64,000 nt of DNA from Cephalopachus bancanus (GCA_027257055.1 JAPVLO010000097.1:3224001-3288000); one strand, 5' to 3'; positions 34,990 to 47,497 are shown, counted from the stretch's first letter. Notes: generated by a model not told the origin, from the letters alone. Numbers and translations: made by a program.

Positions 34990-36300
34990 GAAATCCAAAT
35001 ACTTCTTTCTATATCCACTTAATTCTTATTATTTTTTTAAAAGTGCCTAAAACATTTTAAAAACTTAAAAATAGAAAGTTTTCATGTATCCCACATTCAG
35101 GTTCTCCTATTATTAATGTATGACATTAGTACGGTCCATTGTCACAGTCAATGATCCAGTACTGATGCATCATAATTACCTAAAGTCCATACTTTACTCA
35201 AATTGCCTTTTTATTGGACTAAAGTCCTTTTTTGGTTTAAGGATATTATATTTAGTGTCTTTAGGCTTCTCCTGGTTAGGCCAGTTGCTCAGATTTTCCT
35301 TGTTTTCGATGACCTTGTCAATTTCAAGGAGTACTCTTCAGGTATTTTGTAGAATCTCAGTTAGAATTTTGCTGATATTTCAATTATGATTGACATGGAT
35401 TATTTGTGGTTTATTTGGGGGTAGGGGGAACATCAAAAGTAAAGCCTCAGTCTCATCACATAATATCAAGGGCACATATTTCCATCAATATAATTACCAC
35501 TGGTTATATCAGCCTTGATCACTTGGCTGAATTAGTGTTCACCTGGTTTTTCTACTTCTTCTTTTTCATTCTGTACTTATTCGAAAGAAGTCCCTATATG
35601 CTGCCCACACATAAGGAGTAGAGAGTAATTCTCCCACTTGTTTGGGATAGAATATCTATGTAAGTTATATGGAATTCTTCTACATGGAAAATTTATCTCT
35701 TTGTGTTCTTTTATTTATTAATGAAATTGTTTATTTAAATCAGTATTGACCTATGGGTATTTATTTTATACTCTCTTAAAATCCTGTACTAGTATACTAA
35801 TGTTGCTTAAATGGTCCCAGCTTTGGTGACTGAATTTCTTTCTGTTGTCTCTTATGTCCTTTTGACATAACCCACCAGTGTATTTTGTTTTAGCACTTCT
35901 TACTCTATGTCATTAAAAGATTTTCCAGGCTAATATATTTCCAGGCTTGTATAATTCTTGCCAAGGTCCTATGCATGTTGCTCTATTTTCTTTTATTAGA
36001 AATCAAGATATTGGTGCTTGGGATGAAAATGAGAGTGTCATTGCTTCTAGGCCCTCTCAGTGGACAGAGTAAGGTGATATGATATGTGCTTTTACTAAGC
36101 CATGTATATACACATATCTGTAAATATTTCTATATGTACCATGTCTTTGTTTATCAATCTTAGCGTGAGTTATAATGGATGTCTCCAGCTCGAATTCATT
36201 TCTACATGGATAATTCTAGCCTTCTCTTTCTTGACTGTAAAGTCCCACTACAACAGGGAGAAACCTGGTGTCCATAGCCCATAATTCATTTCCTTAACTG
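34990..36300 (-). mobile_element. Old L1 (L1M/L1ME-type) 3'UTR, minus strand
   Basis: 'cctaaagtccatactttact', 'ttttccttgttttcgatgac', 'attttgtagaatctcagtta' and 'ttgatcacttggctgaatta' occur in the order of the antisense 3'UTR of L1M-class elements. No ORF2 text is recognised. Confidence 0.7.
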
Positions 36301-36521
36301 TTCAACTCCAAAGTGACTATATAACAGCATCAGAATTGTCAACTCCTGCCTCTGTGGGAAAACTTTATCAACTAGAATACAGTAGCCATGTATAGTTTCT
36401 TTTTTCTTTCATGCCTCAGACTAGTTTCTCAAGTTACTTACTTTAGCAGCCCCTTGTCCCCGCTCAGTGCACCTCACCAGTGAAGTTGTTTTGTACATTT
36501 GTAATAAAATTATATTGTTTT

Positions 36522-36812
36522 TTCTTTTTTTTTTTTTTTGAGTTGGAGTCTCACTCTGTCGCCTAGACTGGAGTGCAGTGGCCGCTCCCGGCCACCGCAG
36601 CCTCGACCTGCTGGGCTCCGGCGATCCTTCCGCCTCAGCCTTCCAAGTAGCCGGAATTACAGGCATGCGCTACCACGCCCGGCTGATTTTTTGATTCATT
36701 GTAGACATGAGGTCTCACTGCCCAGACAGGTCTCGAACCCGCGGGCTCAGGTAATCCACTCACCTCAGCCTCCCAAAGGCGCGGGATTAAAGGCTGAGCC
36801 ACCGAGCCCGGC
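36522..36812 (-). mobile_element. Alu SINE, lineage-specific subfamily
   Basis: Antisense full dimer, CpG-rich and close to the window consensus, so relatively young. TSD TTATATTGTTTT at 36510-36521 and 36813-36824. Confidence 0.96.
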
Positions 36813-36879
36813 TTATATTGTTTTCTCATAGTTTGTATCCCATTCTGGGATCTCCTGACCTGTTCAATTACCTTTTAAA

Positions 36880-37300
36880 AATTTGCATACACTAAAATTC
36901 CCTCTGTACTGTGAAGTTATATGGGTTTTAAGAAAATGTTTAGTGTTATTTATCCATGATTACAATATTATATGGGATATTTTTACCACCTTAAAATTGC
37001 TCCTGTGCTTCACCTATGCAATTCCTTAATCTATTCATACAAATGAAATAGATGACATATAAATGAAAATGCAGAGTATGTAGTATTTTCAGATTGGCCT
37101 CTTTCACTTAACATGTATTTAAAATTCCTTCATATCTTTTTATGGCTAGATATTACATTTTTTATCATTGGCTAGTTTTCCATTATATGTAATTACCACA
37201 ATTTATTCATTCATTTACCTACTGAAGGAAATTTTATTTACTTCCTCAAATTATTTTTTAACTTTTAATCCAAGTATCTTTTTAGGATGAAAATCTCATG
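36880..37300 (-). mobile_element. Old L1M 3'UTR fragment
   Basis: 'ggcctctttcacttaacatg', 'tttttatggctagatattac' and 'aatttattcattcatttacc' match the antisense 3'UTR of old L1 elements. Confidence 0.65.
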
Positions 37301-37917
37301 CGGTCACAAACTAACACTATGTAAGCCCTATAGAGGTTGTGAATAACTTTCTCTGTTCTTAGATTTCAGGCTCCAAATTATTATGGTAAACTCTTTTAAC
37401 TTCAGTGTCTCTGTTTCTTTGCCATTATAAGAACATTTGCTCTCTGCAAATAATTATAATTTGAATCATGAACATTAACAGTTATTTATTGAATTAGTAT
37501 GAATTCAATTGTAAATGTAAGGCACCATTCTGTTTAAGCCTATTAAAACAAGACAAGAACAAGAAAACAAAAATAAAACGAATTGAGTCCAAATATGTCA
37601 TTCACAGGGTTATCTTCTTGGCTAATTTATGAGACTATGTTGTTCTTCCTAATAATGATGACATAATTAATTCACTGCTATTCTTATTTTAATGTTTTTT
37701 TTATATTTAAAACTCCTAATAAAAGTATTTTAATAAAAGGAACATGAAAATTGTGGAGATGTTAAAGATAATTCTGTGCTCTGTAAAATTTAGCATGGTA
37801 TCATATTACATCCTAAAACAGAATGAAAAAATAGAATCAGAGGATGTATTTTTTTCATGTCACCATCCCCTTATGCAACTTTAGAACGTGAAAGTGATAA
37901 CCTGAACTATTCTTAAA
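37301..37917. other. AT-rich DNA, nothing recognised
   Basis: No gene or named repeat seen. Confidence 0.5.
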
Positions 37918-38121
37918 TTATATTTTTCTCCAAAGATAAGATATGTACAAGAGGGGAACCATCAACATTGGAATTATCTTTTGGAGGCCAGGTCCCTTGT
38001 AGTACAGGCTTCCCCTGCCAGGTTTGTGTTCTAGGAAACCATCAGCATCAGTGTACCAGATAGTGTTGTGAGAGACTGCATTCCATTTCAGTGAATTTTG
38101 GCAGGGGATTCTTTCAAGCAT
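37918..38121 (-). other. Coding-like open stretch, unidentified
   Basis: 67 codons open on the minus strand, with protein-like composition: KWNAVSHNTIWYTDADGFLE, then HKPGRGSLYYKGPGLQK, then a hydrophobic IPMLMVPLLYISYLW end. No homopolymer runs, and third positions look gene-like. It could be a fragment of a processed pseudogene, an old transposon protein or chance. I do not recognise a family. It lies directly beside mariner remains on the other strand. Confidence 0.25.
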
Positions 38122-38189
38122 TTACCCATTTCATGATGGGTGATTTACCCATTTCATGATTACCAACATGGTGCTGAGTGGTCAACAGT

Positions 38190-38505
38190 TTTTGACCAAA
38201 AAGAGCCAGACCCCATGCCCTACCCACCCCATTCACAGGATCTTGCCTGAGCAACTTAGTCCTCACCAATGAAAAAAGTCCTCAGAGGGAAATGTTTTAC
38301 CAATTGGAAGAGGTGAAACAAAAGACAACAGAAACACTAAAAGACATCAAAATTGATGAGTTTAAAAACTGTTGAGCAGTGAGAAAAGCATCTTGATAGG
38401 TGTATTGCATCAAACAGAATACTTGGAAGGTTATTGAAGTTTACACATGTAGGAAAAAATAGACATTTTTTATAAATAAATTTTGAGTTTTGGGGGTCTC
38501 CCTTC
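38190..38505 (+). mobile_element. Mariner (Tc1/mariner) DNA transposon, 3' fragment
   Basis: Plus-strand text decays from a mariner transposase C-terminus. A PHPPYSPDL-like segment lies near 38215-38250, EVKQKTTETLKDIK then IDEFKNC near 38310-38372, and a degenerate DRCIASN-like segment at 38393-38415. A short A/T-rich 3' UTR follows, then a candidate terminal inverted repeat 'ttttgggggtctcccttcat' near 38488-38507. The N-terminal two-thirds and the 5' TIR are not seen. Stops and frameshifts; dead. Confidence 0.72.
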
Positions 38506-38509
38506 ATTT

Positions 38510-40185
38510 GCTTTATCAGACTGCCTACTATACACTATGATGTATAATTCTTTCCTTTTGACTAAAATTTTAGTTAAATTTAGATAATTCTTTGGTCTTT
38601 GTGATACATAGAAACTTATGTAGCAAATATTTTCTCTTCATTTTGTGATGATCTGAGTTCAGAGCAACTACAAAGAACAATTGAAAACTTATTTTATTGT
38701 AATGTTTATAATCAAATATTTCTATGTAAATATGTGCCATTATTTGAAAGCAATAATAATTTTCAATATTGAGAAATAAAGCATTTATTTCCTCATAAAG
38801 AATTCATTGTACATGTTCATGTCAAATCACAATTTTTATAAAGCTTATATCATGTAAAATACTTACAGTTTTTCTGAAAAATAGATTTTTTTCCAAATCT
38901 TTGTGACTAGTTTTAAAAAAATTGCTAAAATCAGATGGAAAACACCTAAAGATTCCAAGGATAATTAAGAATAAATTTGTCACCATTTTATCACTAGTTA
39001 AAATCTAGTCTGGTTCATTTTGAGTACTCTATATAATAAAAATTCATAAATGATTTTGAATATACATACATTAATCACTAACAAGCCAATCACCTATCTT
39101 AATAGATGCAGTGGAAATCAATTACATTATTTGATATAAAACCTAGTATAGCACTGCAGAATGTAGAAAATATTTCTATGTGGGAATCTAAGCAGACATA
39201 ATTTTGATATTTTAAAATAGCTTGTTAAATTTCTCATATACTGAAATTCCAAGGAGATCACCACAGAATCATCACTTAAGGACAGATGAGACAGAATTTA
39301 AATAAATAATCACTTAGTTGAAGGGGATCATTACTAGTGTAAGAATTTAGTTAAGTGAAAAAAACATAGTTAAATCTTCAGATTTAAGAAGAGCACAAAT
39401 TTGTAGATGTAAAATATGAATCAGGAAATAAGACCTGAAAAGATAATTGTATAACTAACATTTGAAGAAAATTTATGTATAGACTTAAGATTTTAGTATG
39501 GTGGGACACTTAGCCTTACCTTGCATTATATATCATTCATTTGACTATTTTTTATATTGCTCTTATTAGACTGTGTATGCTAGATTAAAGTCAGAAGTTA
39601 TTTGGTGAATCTGAACAGCAAGCAACAGATAGAATATTTAGTCTAATGGGAAGAAATCCTTCTTTTTTTTTTCTCAAATTGCTATTTAAGTGAAAGAGAC
39701 AGGACCATCAGGAAGTCAAACATTAAATCAAGAACGAATAGGTGATGCAAGATCATCTGGACTACTATATAATCTCGAATAAAGCTAGAAGATTATAGCT
39801 GTTTATTTCTTGGCCACTTTTATATTCTTCAATGGGAAGTTAAGTAAAATCGTATACCTGAGAATAACTAAGAACAGTGAGGCAGATATTGGGATTAAGT
39901 GAAACTGGATCATTTTAACAGAAATGTTTTGATTAACTTTTGTATTTGGGGTGTTAACTGTAGTCTTACATATAGATAGGTACCTAATATTTATGTGGTT
40001 CATTACTTATGAAAGTAAAAACTCTATAGCACAAAACAAAGGGATGTTTTTAAAAGTATTTTTTCTTTTTCTTTAAAAAATTAATGAAGATATTTAAAAA
40101 TTTTATAGGGTTTCTATATCAGACTATCTTAAACACATTTTATAGCCTTATGAATGGGGGATTAGGACCTTTGTAGGAACCATCT
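38510..40185. other. AT-rich noncoding DNA
   Basis: No gene or named repeat recognised. Confidence 0.5.
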
Positions 40186-40201
40186 AAAATCAGATATTTG
40201 A

Positions 40202-40496
40202 AGCCAGGCTCGGTGGCTCAGCCTGTAATCCCGCGCCTTTGGGAGGCTGAGGTGAGTGGATTGCCTGAGCCCGCAGGTTTGAGACCCGCCTGGGCAGGCG
40301 AGACCTCATCTCTACAATAAATCAAAAAAATTAGCCGGGCGTGGTAGCACATGCCTGTAGTTCCAGCTACTTGGAATGCTGAGGCCGAAGGATCGCTGGA
40401 GCCCAGCAGGTCGAGGCTGTGGTGGCCGGAAGCGGCCATTGCACTCCAGTCTGGGCGACAGAGTGAGACTCCAACTCAAATAAAATAAAATAAAAT
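40202..40496 (+). mobile_element. Alu SINE, lineage-specific subfamily
   Basis: Full dimer with an (AAAAT)n tail. Perfect 16-bp TSD AAAATCAGATATTTGA at 40186-40201 and 40497-40512. Confidence 0.96.
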
Positions 40497-40512
40497 AAAA
40501 TCAGATATTTGA

Positions 40513-42305
40513 TATTTAGTGGGTTGTCTGGGAAACGGATGGGAATTTTCATCTAGCAAATGCATCACTTCCACATCCCTCAATTATCAAAAAATTAATT
40601 TCTATTTAGGAGAGTATTCTGAGAACAAAGCAAAAAGAACACCACTAAGAAATATAAAGCTTCCACCTATGACTTCTTGCACATATTCCAAAGTAAGCAA
40701 TATTTCTTTTCAGTTATTTTCATCCCAAGGGCCATAATTAGTTGGAAAGAAAAACCTTTAATGATACTATGTTTAATTGTCACTGGAATATTTTCAAGGA
40801 TGACTCATTTTTTTTTTCATTCTGTAATGGATACAATCTGCCAATAAATTTTTACTTGCTTTCTTATAAAATTTCTGTGCATTACTTAGTAAGATAGTTA
40901 AAATGTATTTGATCAAACCATATCATAAGATGTGGATTGTAATTACAGTTAATCCTCTTTTTATTTCATCTTATAAATGTTAAATCTTTTTTACCTACTG
41001 TTAACTAAAATTAGAATCACATGCTAACTGGTGAACCAATTAGTTTTAGCAGTATGCATTTTATCTTTCATTGAATGCATAAGGAAAAATTGATAATGAG
41101 ATGAAGAGAATTAGTGGAGTTGTCCCTAATGTTTTAGCAATTATTATTACTTAATATTCTTTCAAAGCCAAATAGCACATTTGTACATATTTAATTGACA
41201 GTAGCATGCATTTTGTACTTTATAGTACAATTTTAACAAAGCATTACATTACATCATTACTCTTTAAATGATAAAGAGTATTATCTTTTTATAACAATAT
41301 AAATTGATATACTTTATTTGATGCTAACTTGTCATAAAAGATTATCTTTTTAATTTTTTCTAAGTATTTAATCAGTTCTTTCTAAATTTTTTTTATAATA
41401 TACCTCCAAAAGTATATCAATATGCTTACCAAAATTGAAGAAAATAATATATCATTTCTGAGAAAAGTATGGCTGATTTCACTAATTAGTTTAACATTGA
41501 GATGAGTTTTGCTAATTCATTTATAAAGCAATTTATTTTCCATAAATTAAATAAAATAAATCTAAATTTCCTTGTTTTCACTAGCATATTAAACTCAAAA
41601 TTTTATCAAAATATTATCTTGACAAAGATGTATTGAAATTAACACTGCTTTCTTTTTAACTGTTTCTTAGAATATTCATCCAGAAAAGGGGCCTTCATGT
41701 GAAAAGAAAAGCAGATATAGTTGCTAGTTTTTTGACAAGTTTTGGTAAAGCAATTTGTATGTTTTCCAGAAATTATGACAATAAATGACTCTAAACAATT
41801 TAATAAAGCACGTTTTGCACATGGCTTGTTTTAAGTTCTTTGTAACAAAGTTACATCAAAATTTAATCGAACTGTCTGGTGACAGATTATTCAGAACAAC
41901 TTTTACTGGTGAATTTCCATGTGATTTTGAACATACATCTCAAAAGAATTTAAATAACTGTGTGACACTGATTTAACAAAACATGCTCTGTGTGAATGAA
42001 CTTTCTTCTGAAAATACCAGGCATTAAAGTATTCCTGAGGAAAATGTAACAATATTCTGACAGTAGGATTCAGTTATCATCGATGAGGGCTCTCTCTCTG
42101 ACATCATCAAAAGCTCTCTGACATGAAGATGGAGCACATTACTATACGATGATTAAAACTGGAAGGTTATCCTTCCGAATATATGCCACAGAGCTCATAA
42201 GGATTTGTTCCCTGCTCATGTTAGAGTAAGGAAATGCCTTCTCATCACTCCAGTCCAATCCACGTATCTGGAATAGCTAATTCAAAAATCAGAATCTATT
42301 CTTAC
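40513..42305. other. AT-rich noncoding DNA
   Basis: No gene seen. The frame at 41785-41976 has no family features. A short repeat of 'ctctctgacat' occurs near 42095-42125. Confidence 0.5.
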
Positions 42306-42309
42306 TGAA

Positions 42310-43692
42310 TAAGCTTTTTATCTTGTAATAATTTTATGTGTACAAAAGAATTGCAAAGATAATATAAAGTTCCCATATACTTTTTATATGTTTGCCCATA
42401 ATGTTAGCATTATAAATTGCCATGGTGTATTTGTTACAACTAAGAAACCCACATTTGTATATTACTACCACACTAACTAAGCCCCAGACTTAGATTTATT
42501 TAGATTTTATGTTTTTCCAGTAAAGTCCTTGAAAGGAGGGAATCTCTGAAATATAAAAGCCATTTAAATTTTAAAGTAGACTTTTTTTTTCTTGCCCCCT
42601 CCTTCACTGTCCTTGGATCCAGTAACCGTGGCTGGTACGTAGGGAACACAAGCATCTTCACTGAGCCTCCCGACAAGCAGGAAACACACAAAGGACTGCA
42701 TGTCCCTGGAAATGCTGCTGCCAGATCCAGATAAGAAAAAGGCTATTGAAACCTTCTAACACCCAAAAATATATCTGTTCTCTTAGTCTCTAAATAACAA
42801 CTGCTTTCTTTCATGTGTTTGCATGAATTTCAGGCATAATGCTTAATCTAGCCTTGTGAACCAGAACTCTTGGAATAAACAAAAACTGTAACCAACTAGA
42901 AAGTATACAGTCTAAATTGTCCAAGGCATTTGTGCTTCTGGCTTTGATGTATCATTATCAGTTTACTGCAGCCAGTCTCCCACCCACCACTTAGAGTTAT
43001 GAGATTCCAGTGGCTGGTGATGTCATGACACAAGACTTATTTGACTTCTGTTATCTACATCAAACAATGAAACTCTGGACATTTTTCCCAGCCTGAACTC
43101 CCCTTCAAGAGCCTTAAATATACTCAGCTACCCAGCCTTTGATAACATACTTGCCTTTGAGTGTCAACCCCCTTTCTGTCTGTGAAAGGTGAATAATAAA
43201 CTTTACTTTCTTCTACTTCATACTTGGTTTGTAATCTTGCATTATTCCTGTGGCACAGGCCCACCTTGCCTCAGTTTAACCTTTCAGTCCTTTTACTTTA
43301 CCAGGATCTTTTTTTCAGGAATCCACAATGCATTAAGTCATCTTGTCTCATAGCCCTTAATCTTCTTTCTTTTCTTTAATATGATCTTAACAGTTTTGAG
43401 CAGTATTGGTTAGAAGAATCTCCCTAAACTTGAGTGGGTTAGATGTATATCTCATGATTAACCTGAAGTTATGGGTTTGAAGAAAGACTACCAGAGAGGT
43501 AAAACTCCTCTCAGCCTATCTTATTAAGGTTTCATAATAGTCACATAATTTTTGGTGGCGTCAGCCTTGATCAGTAGGTTACAATGTTTTTTGCCAGATT
43601 TCACCAGTTAGTGATTTTACTTTTTCTCTTAGCTTTCTTCAAAGCAGGTTCTTAATTCTAGTCAAATCATAGTGGGGACAGGAGGTGAGGGA
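42310..43692 (-). mobile_element. Old L1M 3'UTR, minus strand, split by an LTR
   Basis: 'tatttgttacaactaagaaa' before and 'ccaggatctttttttcagga', 'gtcatcttgtctcatagccc' and 'gtcagccttgatcagtaggt' after are successive parts of an antisense L1M 3'UTR. The LTR at 42530-43286 interrupts them precisely at a 5-bp duplication. Confidence 0.72.
42530..43286 (+). mobile_element. Solo LTR of an endogenous retrovirus
   Basis: 757 bp, beginning TGAAAGG and ending CCTTTCA (perfect 7-bp terminal inverted repeat), flanked by a 5-bp duplication GTCCT at 42525-42529 and 43287-43291. A TATA-like TTAAATATAC is at 43114-43123 and AATAAA at 43195-43200, fixing the orientation as plus. No internal retroviral genes. 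A TGAAAG start is common in gammaretrovirus-like (ERV1) LTRs. The subfamily is not identified. Confidence 0.88.
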
Positions 43693-43986
43693 ATTTTTTT
43701 TTTTTTTTTAATAGGAATCTCACTCGGTCATCTAGGCTAGTGCAGTGGCACATTTACGGCCACTGCAGCCTCAACCTGCTGGACTCAGGTGATCCTTCTG
43801 CCTCAGCCTTCCAAGTAGCTGGAAAAACAGGCATGTGCCACCACACCTGGCTAATTTTTTAAAAATTTATTGTAGAGACAAGAGCTTGCCAAGTAGTCCA
43901 GGCTGGTCTCTTTGGACTCAGGCAATCCTCTCACCTCTGCCTCCCAGAGGGCTAGGATTACAGGCATGAGCCACCTCTCCTGACTG
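43693..43986 (-). mobile_element. Old Alu dimer
   Basis: Antisense, diverged: 'gcctcaacctgctggactca', 'ggctggtctctttggactca' and 'ggattacaggcatgagccac'. It keeps the ancestral ACAGGCATGAGCCAC head and not the lineage-specific ACAGGCTGAGCCAC. Confidence 0.88.
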
Positions 43987-44359
43987 GGAAATACATTTCA
44001 CCTAATGGAGGTAAAGGATCAGCAGCTATTATTTAGAATGTTTTGAAAGAAAGATCTCTTCCTTTAATGTCATTTATTTATTGAAATTAGAATATATTTT
44101 GACAATCTTTACTTTGGTTTACAATCTCACTCAGGGCCAGCTTCATAGACATGTGACCTGTGAGGTTATGGAAGACTGCTTTAAAATCCCTTGCTCTGAT
44201 TTTAAGGCTCTGATGTCAATTATCTTATAATTTCTTATTTTTTGAACAAGAAGCCTTGTAGTTCCATTTTACTTGGTCCCCACAAATTATGCAGCCAGTC
44301 TTGATATCACTAATGGAAATCTATTTCTAACATTTGTGATGCTAACAAGAAACTCCAGG

Positions 44360-44695
44360 AGTTGATGGGAGATGGTCAATCTTGTTAATTTTAGTTTTTC
44401 TAATGGGCATTAAGTGGTATTAATCAGCATTTACCTAATGACTAATGGTGTTGGAAAACTTTTTGTGTGCTTATTTACCATCTGTATCACTTCTTTACTG
44501 AGACATCACTTCAAATCATTTGCCCATTTTTAAATTGGTTGGATTTTTATTTTCTTGTTGTTGAAGGTTTTTCTGAATCTATTAAGATGATCATATAGAT
44601 TTTCTTTTTCACTTTGTTAATATGTTGAATTACTTTGGTTGATTTTTTTAATATAAAACCAATCTCATGTTCCTGAAATAAAACTGACTTGATGG
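44360..44695 (-). mobile_element. Old L1M ORF2 fragment, internally deleted
   Basis: 'gtgcttatttaccatctgta' and 'catttgcccatttttaaatt' match the antisense ORF2 C-terminal end. 'ttaatatgttgaattacttt' directly after comes from the distant reverse-transcriptase region, so intervening text is lost. Dead. Confidence 0.65.
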
Positions 44696-44699
44696 GGGG

Positions 44700-45676
44700 T
44701 GGATACCTTGCAGTTGTCACCTCTGGAGTAGTTATAATCGAAAACTAACTGACAATTTCTGGAGTTCAACTCCCTGATAATAGTAACTTATTTCGAGTGG
44801 CAGATATAACACAGTTTAACACAAACTATTCTGAAATAGTTTAATAAAAATATAGATGTCAAATTTCAGTCTTTCAAAACGTAATCTGATCAAGTGATAT
44901 AAACATATATTTTTGTTTAGTACAAATTCTCTGGAACAATTGCTTAGTAGTTCTCATTTCAACTTCCTTTTTGCCCAGGTTTTCTCTAAGATTGTATACA
45001 GACAGATAGTATAAAGTGATTGAGAATGACTTTGTTATGGTAGGATTGAGTCAAGCTTTTCAGCAGTATTTCATAATGTATCGTATACATAAATATATTT
45101 ACATGTATGCAAACACACTTTTTGTATATAAACTTATTTATTTTGTAAATAAATGTCCATATATACATGTAAATTATGAATACTCAAAATATACTACATA
45201 TATATGTGTATGAAGCATAGACATGTAGGTATAGACATATAAATACTCCTGAGAGATTTGTAGAGTACTTTTCTGATTTAACAGAACACAAAAAGCATTT
45301 TCTTGCCATTCATTACCTAATCTTAAAGAGATTCTTACTAGTTTCAAAATATTTAATATTATCTATCTATCAATTCTATATAATTTATTAAATGTTTATT
45401 TGTAGGCATTTAGGTGATCTCAATTTTTGAGATATTATAACCAATATTTTATAATTCATTAACATAAAAAGAATCATGTTCCACCAAAATATATGAATAT
45501 CTTTAATACATATATATTAAAACTGTTATTCATAAGAATCATAGAGTACATGATTATATTCATAAGAATCTTTTTCATCACTAGAATATATACATTTATT
45601 TCACCCACTCTTTTCCAATTATATAAGTAAATTGCATTATATCATTTTTAAAAATCTGTCGTAATAATTACTGAGG
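44700..45676. other. AT-rich DNA, nothing recognised
   Basis: Short overlapping frames on both strands near 45000-45200 arise from AT-rich repeats. No gene seen. Confidence 0.5.
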
Positions 45677-45690
45677 TTAAATATGCTTTT

Positions 45691-45977
45691 TTTTTTTTTT
45701 TTTTGAGTTGGAGTCTCACTCTGTCGCCCAGACTGGAGTGCAGTGGCCGCTCCCGGCCACCGCAGCCTCGACCTGCTGGGCTCCGCGATCCTTCCGCCTC
45801 AGCCTTCCGAGTAGCCGGAATTACAGGCATGCGCTACCACGCCCGGCTGATTTTTTGGTTTATTGTAGAGATGAGGTCTTGCCTGCCTAGGTGGGTCTCA
45901 AACCCGCGGGCTCAGGCAATCCACTCACCTCAACCTCCCAAAGGCACGGGATTACAGGTTGAGCCTCTGAGCCCGGC
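45691..45977 (-). mobile_element. Alu SINE, lineage-specific subfamily
   Basis: Antisense full dimer, CpG-rich. Perfect 14-bp TSD TTAAATATGCTTTT at 45677-45690 and 45978-45991. Confidence 0.96.
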
Positions 45978-46204
45978 TTAAATATGCTTTTAAATGTTAA
46001 TTGAAAATCTGCATTTCTCTGCAGTGTTCCCTTCTGTTGAACTGATACCTTAAACCATTTAAAATATTTTATTTATCAGGTTGGAGACTTTAGTGATTGT
46101 TTTCATCTTTTATCAAGCCAATCATCACTTGAATTGCATAGAAACCAACTCTGACTATAAATATTCAACATTTCTAATATTATTTAGATTTTTTTTGGCT
46201 TTTT

Positions 46205-46487
46205 TTTTTTTTTTTGAGTTGGAGTCTCACTCTGTCGCCCAGACTGGAGTGCAGTAGCCGCTCCCGGCCACCGCAGCCTCGCCTGCTGGGCTTCGGCGAT
46301 CCTTCCGCCTCAGCCTTCCGAGTAGCCGGAATTACAGGCATGCACTACCACACCCGGCTGATTTTTTGATTTATTGTAGAGATGAGGTCTCGCTGCCCAG
46401 GCGGGTCTCGAACCCGCGGACTCAGGCAATCCACTCACCTCAGCCTCCCAAAGGCGCGGGATTACAGGCTGAGCCACCGAGCCCGGC
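46205..46487 (-). mobile_element. Alu SINE, lineage-specific subfamily
   Basis: Antisense full dimer, very close to the previous copy. TSD TTTTTTTGGCTTTT at about 46190-46204 and 46488-46502. Confidence 0.95.
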
Positions 46488-46502
46488 TTTTTTTGGCTTT
46501 TT

Positions 46503-47133
46503 AAGAGAATTTTTTTAAATGATCAAAAGAGGCAATAGTGCATATTATTAAATTTTTTGGCAACAGTTTTACTTATAACAATAATTTTAATACTAATGCA
46601 TAAATATAAAATCATTCTAAAATTTTTTCTTGAGTTTTTCTATGTTTCTAGCTAAGAATTAGGATTTGTACAAGTAATTTCTTTCTCTGAAATTGTCTAG
46701 TGATAATCTAAATGTATGAATAACCTAAAAGGCAAAAATATGCAGTACCAAACACTTTTATTGCAGTCAGCATAAGATTATAAATATACTTCATTAAGAG
46801 AAGGGGATAAACAAAAAAAATGACAAATTAAATCTAGACATTTTAGTTTCATTGGATCTTTTCCAAATTCATAACTTGTTAGATTTATATAGTATGGTCT
46901 GTGTCCTCCAATGCTTTGATACATCAACATTCTATCCAAGAAGTTGTCTTGAATATTAATTTCTGACCTATCAATAATCATATTAAAATTACCAGCAGGA
47001 TGATTACTTGAGGCTGCAACTTCTTTATTCCAGATTACTCTGTCTCTCTCACTGGCATCAAGCCATGAAAAATTTACATGCCCTTAAAATCTTTCCCCTC
47101 ATTTAACCAGAGGACCCTCACTTTGGAGGCATC
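46503..47133. other. Unassigned DNA
   Basis: No gene seen. Text near 46980-47130 may be an old repeat but is not identified. Confidence 0.45.
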
Positions 47134-47497
47134 TGTTAAGGACTTTGTGTGTGTTTCTCCTCCAAAATTTATATGTTGAACCCTAATCCCTAGCAGGATG
47201 GTATTAGGGGATGAAGCCTTTAAAAGACAATTAAGTTTAGATAAGATCCAGAGGTAAAGACCTCATGATGGAATGTGTCCTTATATGAAAAGAAAGAAAC
47301 TAGAGGTCTCTCTCACTACCATGTGTGGATATAGTAATAAGTCATCTATTGGTAAATCAGAAAAAGGTCTCCTACCAGGAACCAAACTGACCAGCACCTT
47401 GAACCTCCCAGCTTCCAGAACTCTGAGAAATAAGTATCTATGATTTAAGCCACCAAGCCTCTGGTATTTTGGCTATGTCAGCCTGAGGTGACTAACA
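47134..47497 (+). mobile_element. MaLR-type LTR (MLT1/MST-like)
   Basis: 'ccaaaatttatatgttgaac', 'gatggtattaggggatgaag', 'ccagaactctgagaaataag' and 'atttaagccaccaagcctct' match the order of MaLR LTR consensus sequences. It starts TGTTAAGG and ends near CTAACA. The polyadenylation-signal region AAATAAG is degenerate. Confidence 0.8.

Noticed and set aside
36538..36831. Open plus-strand frame of about 97 codons
   Set aside because: It is the antisense reading of a young Alu; similar frames appear in every Alu here (13873, 45703, 54896, 63108).
42530..43286. Possible host promoter because of TATA-like box and polyadenylation signal
   Set aside because: The paired terminal repeats and target-site duplication show these belong to a solo LTR.
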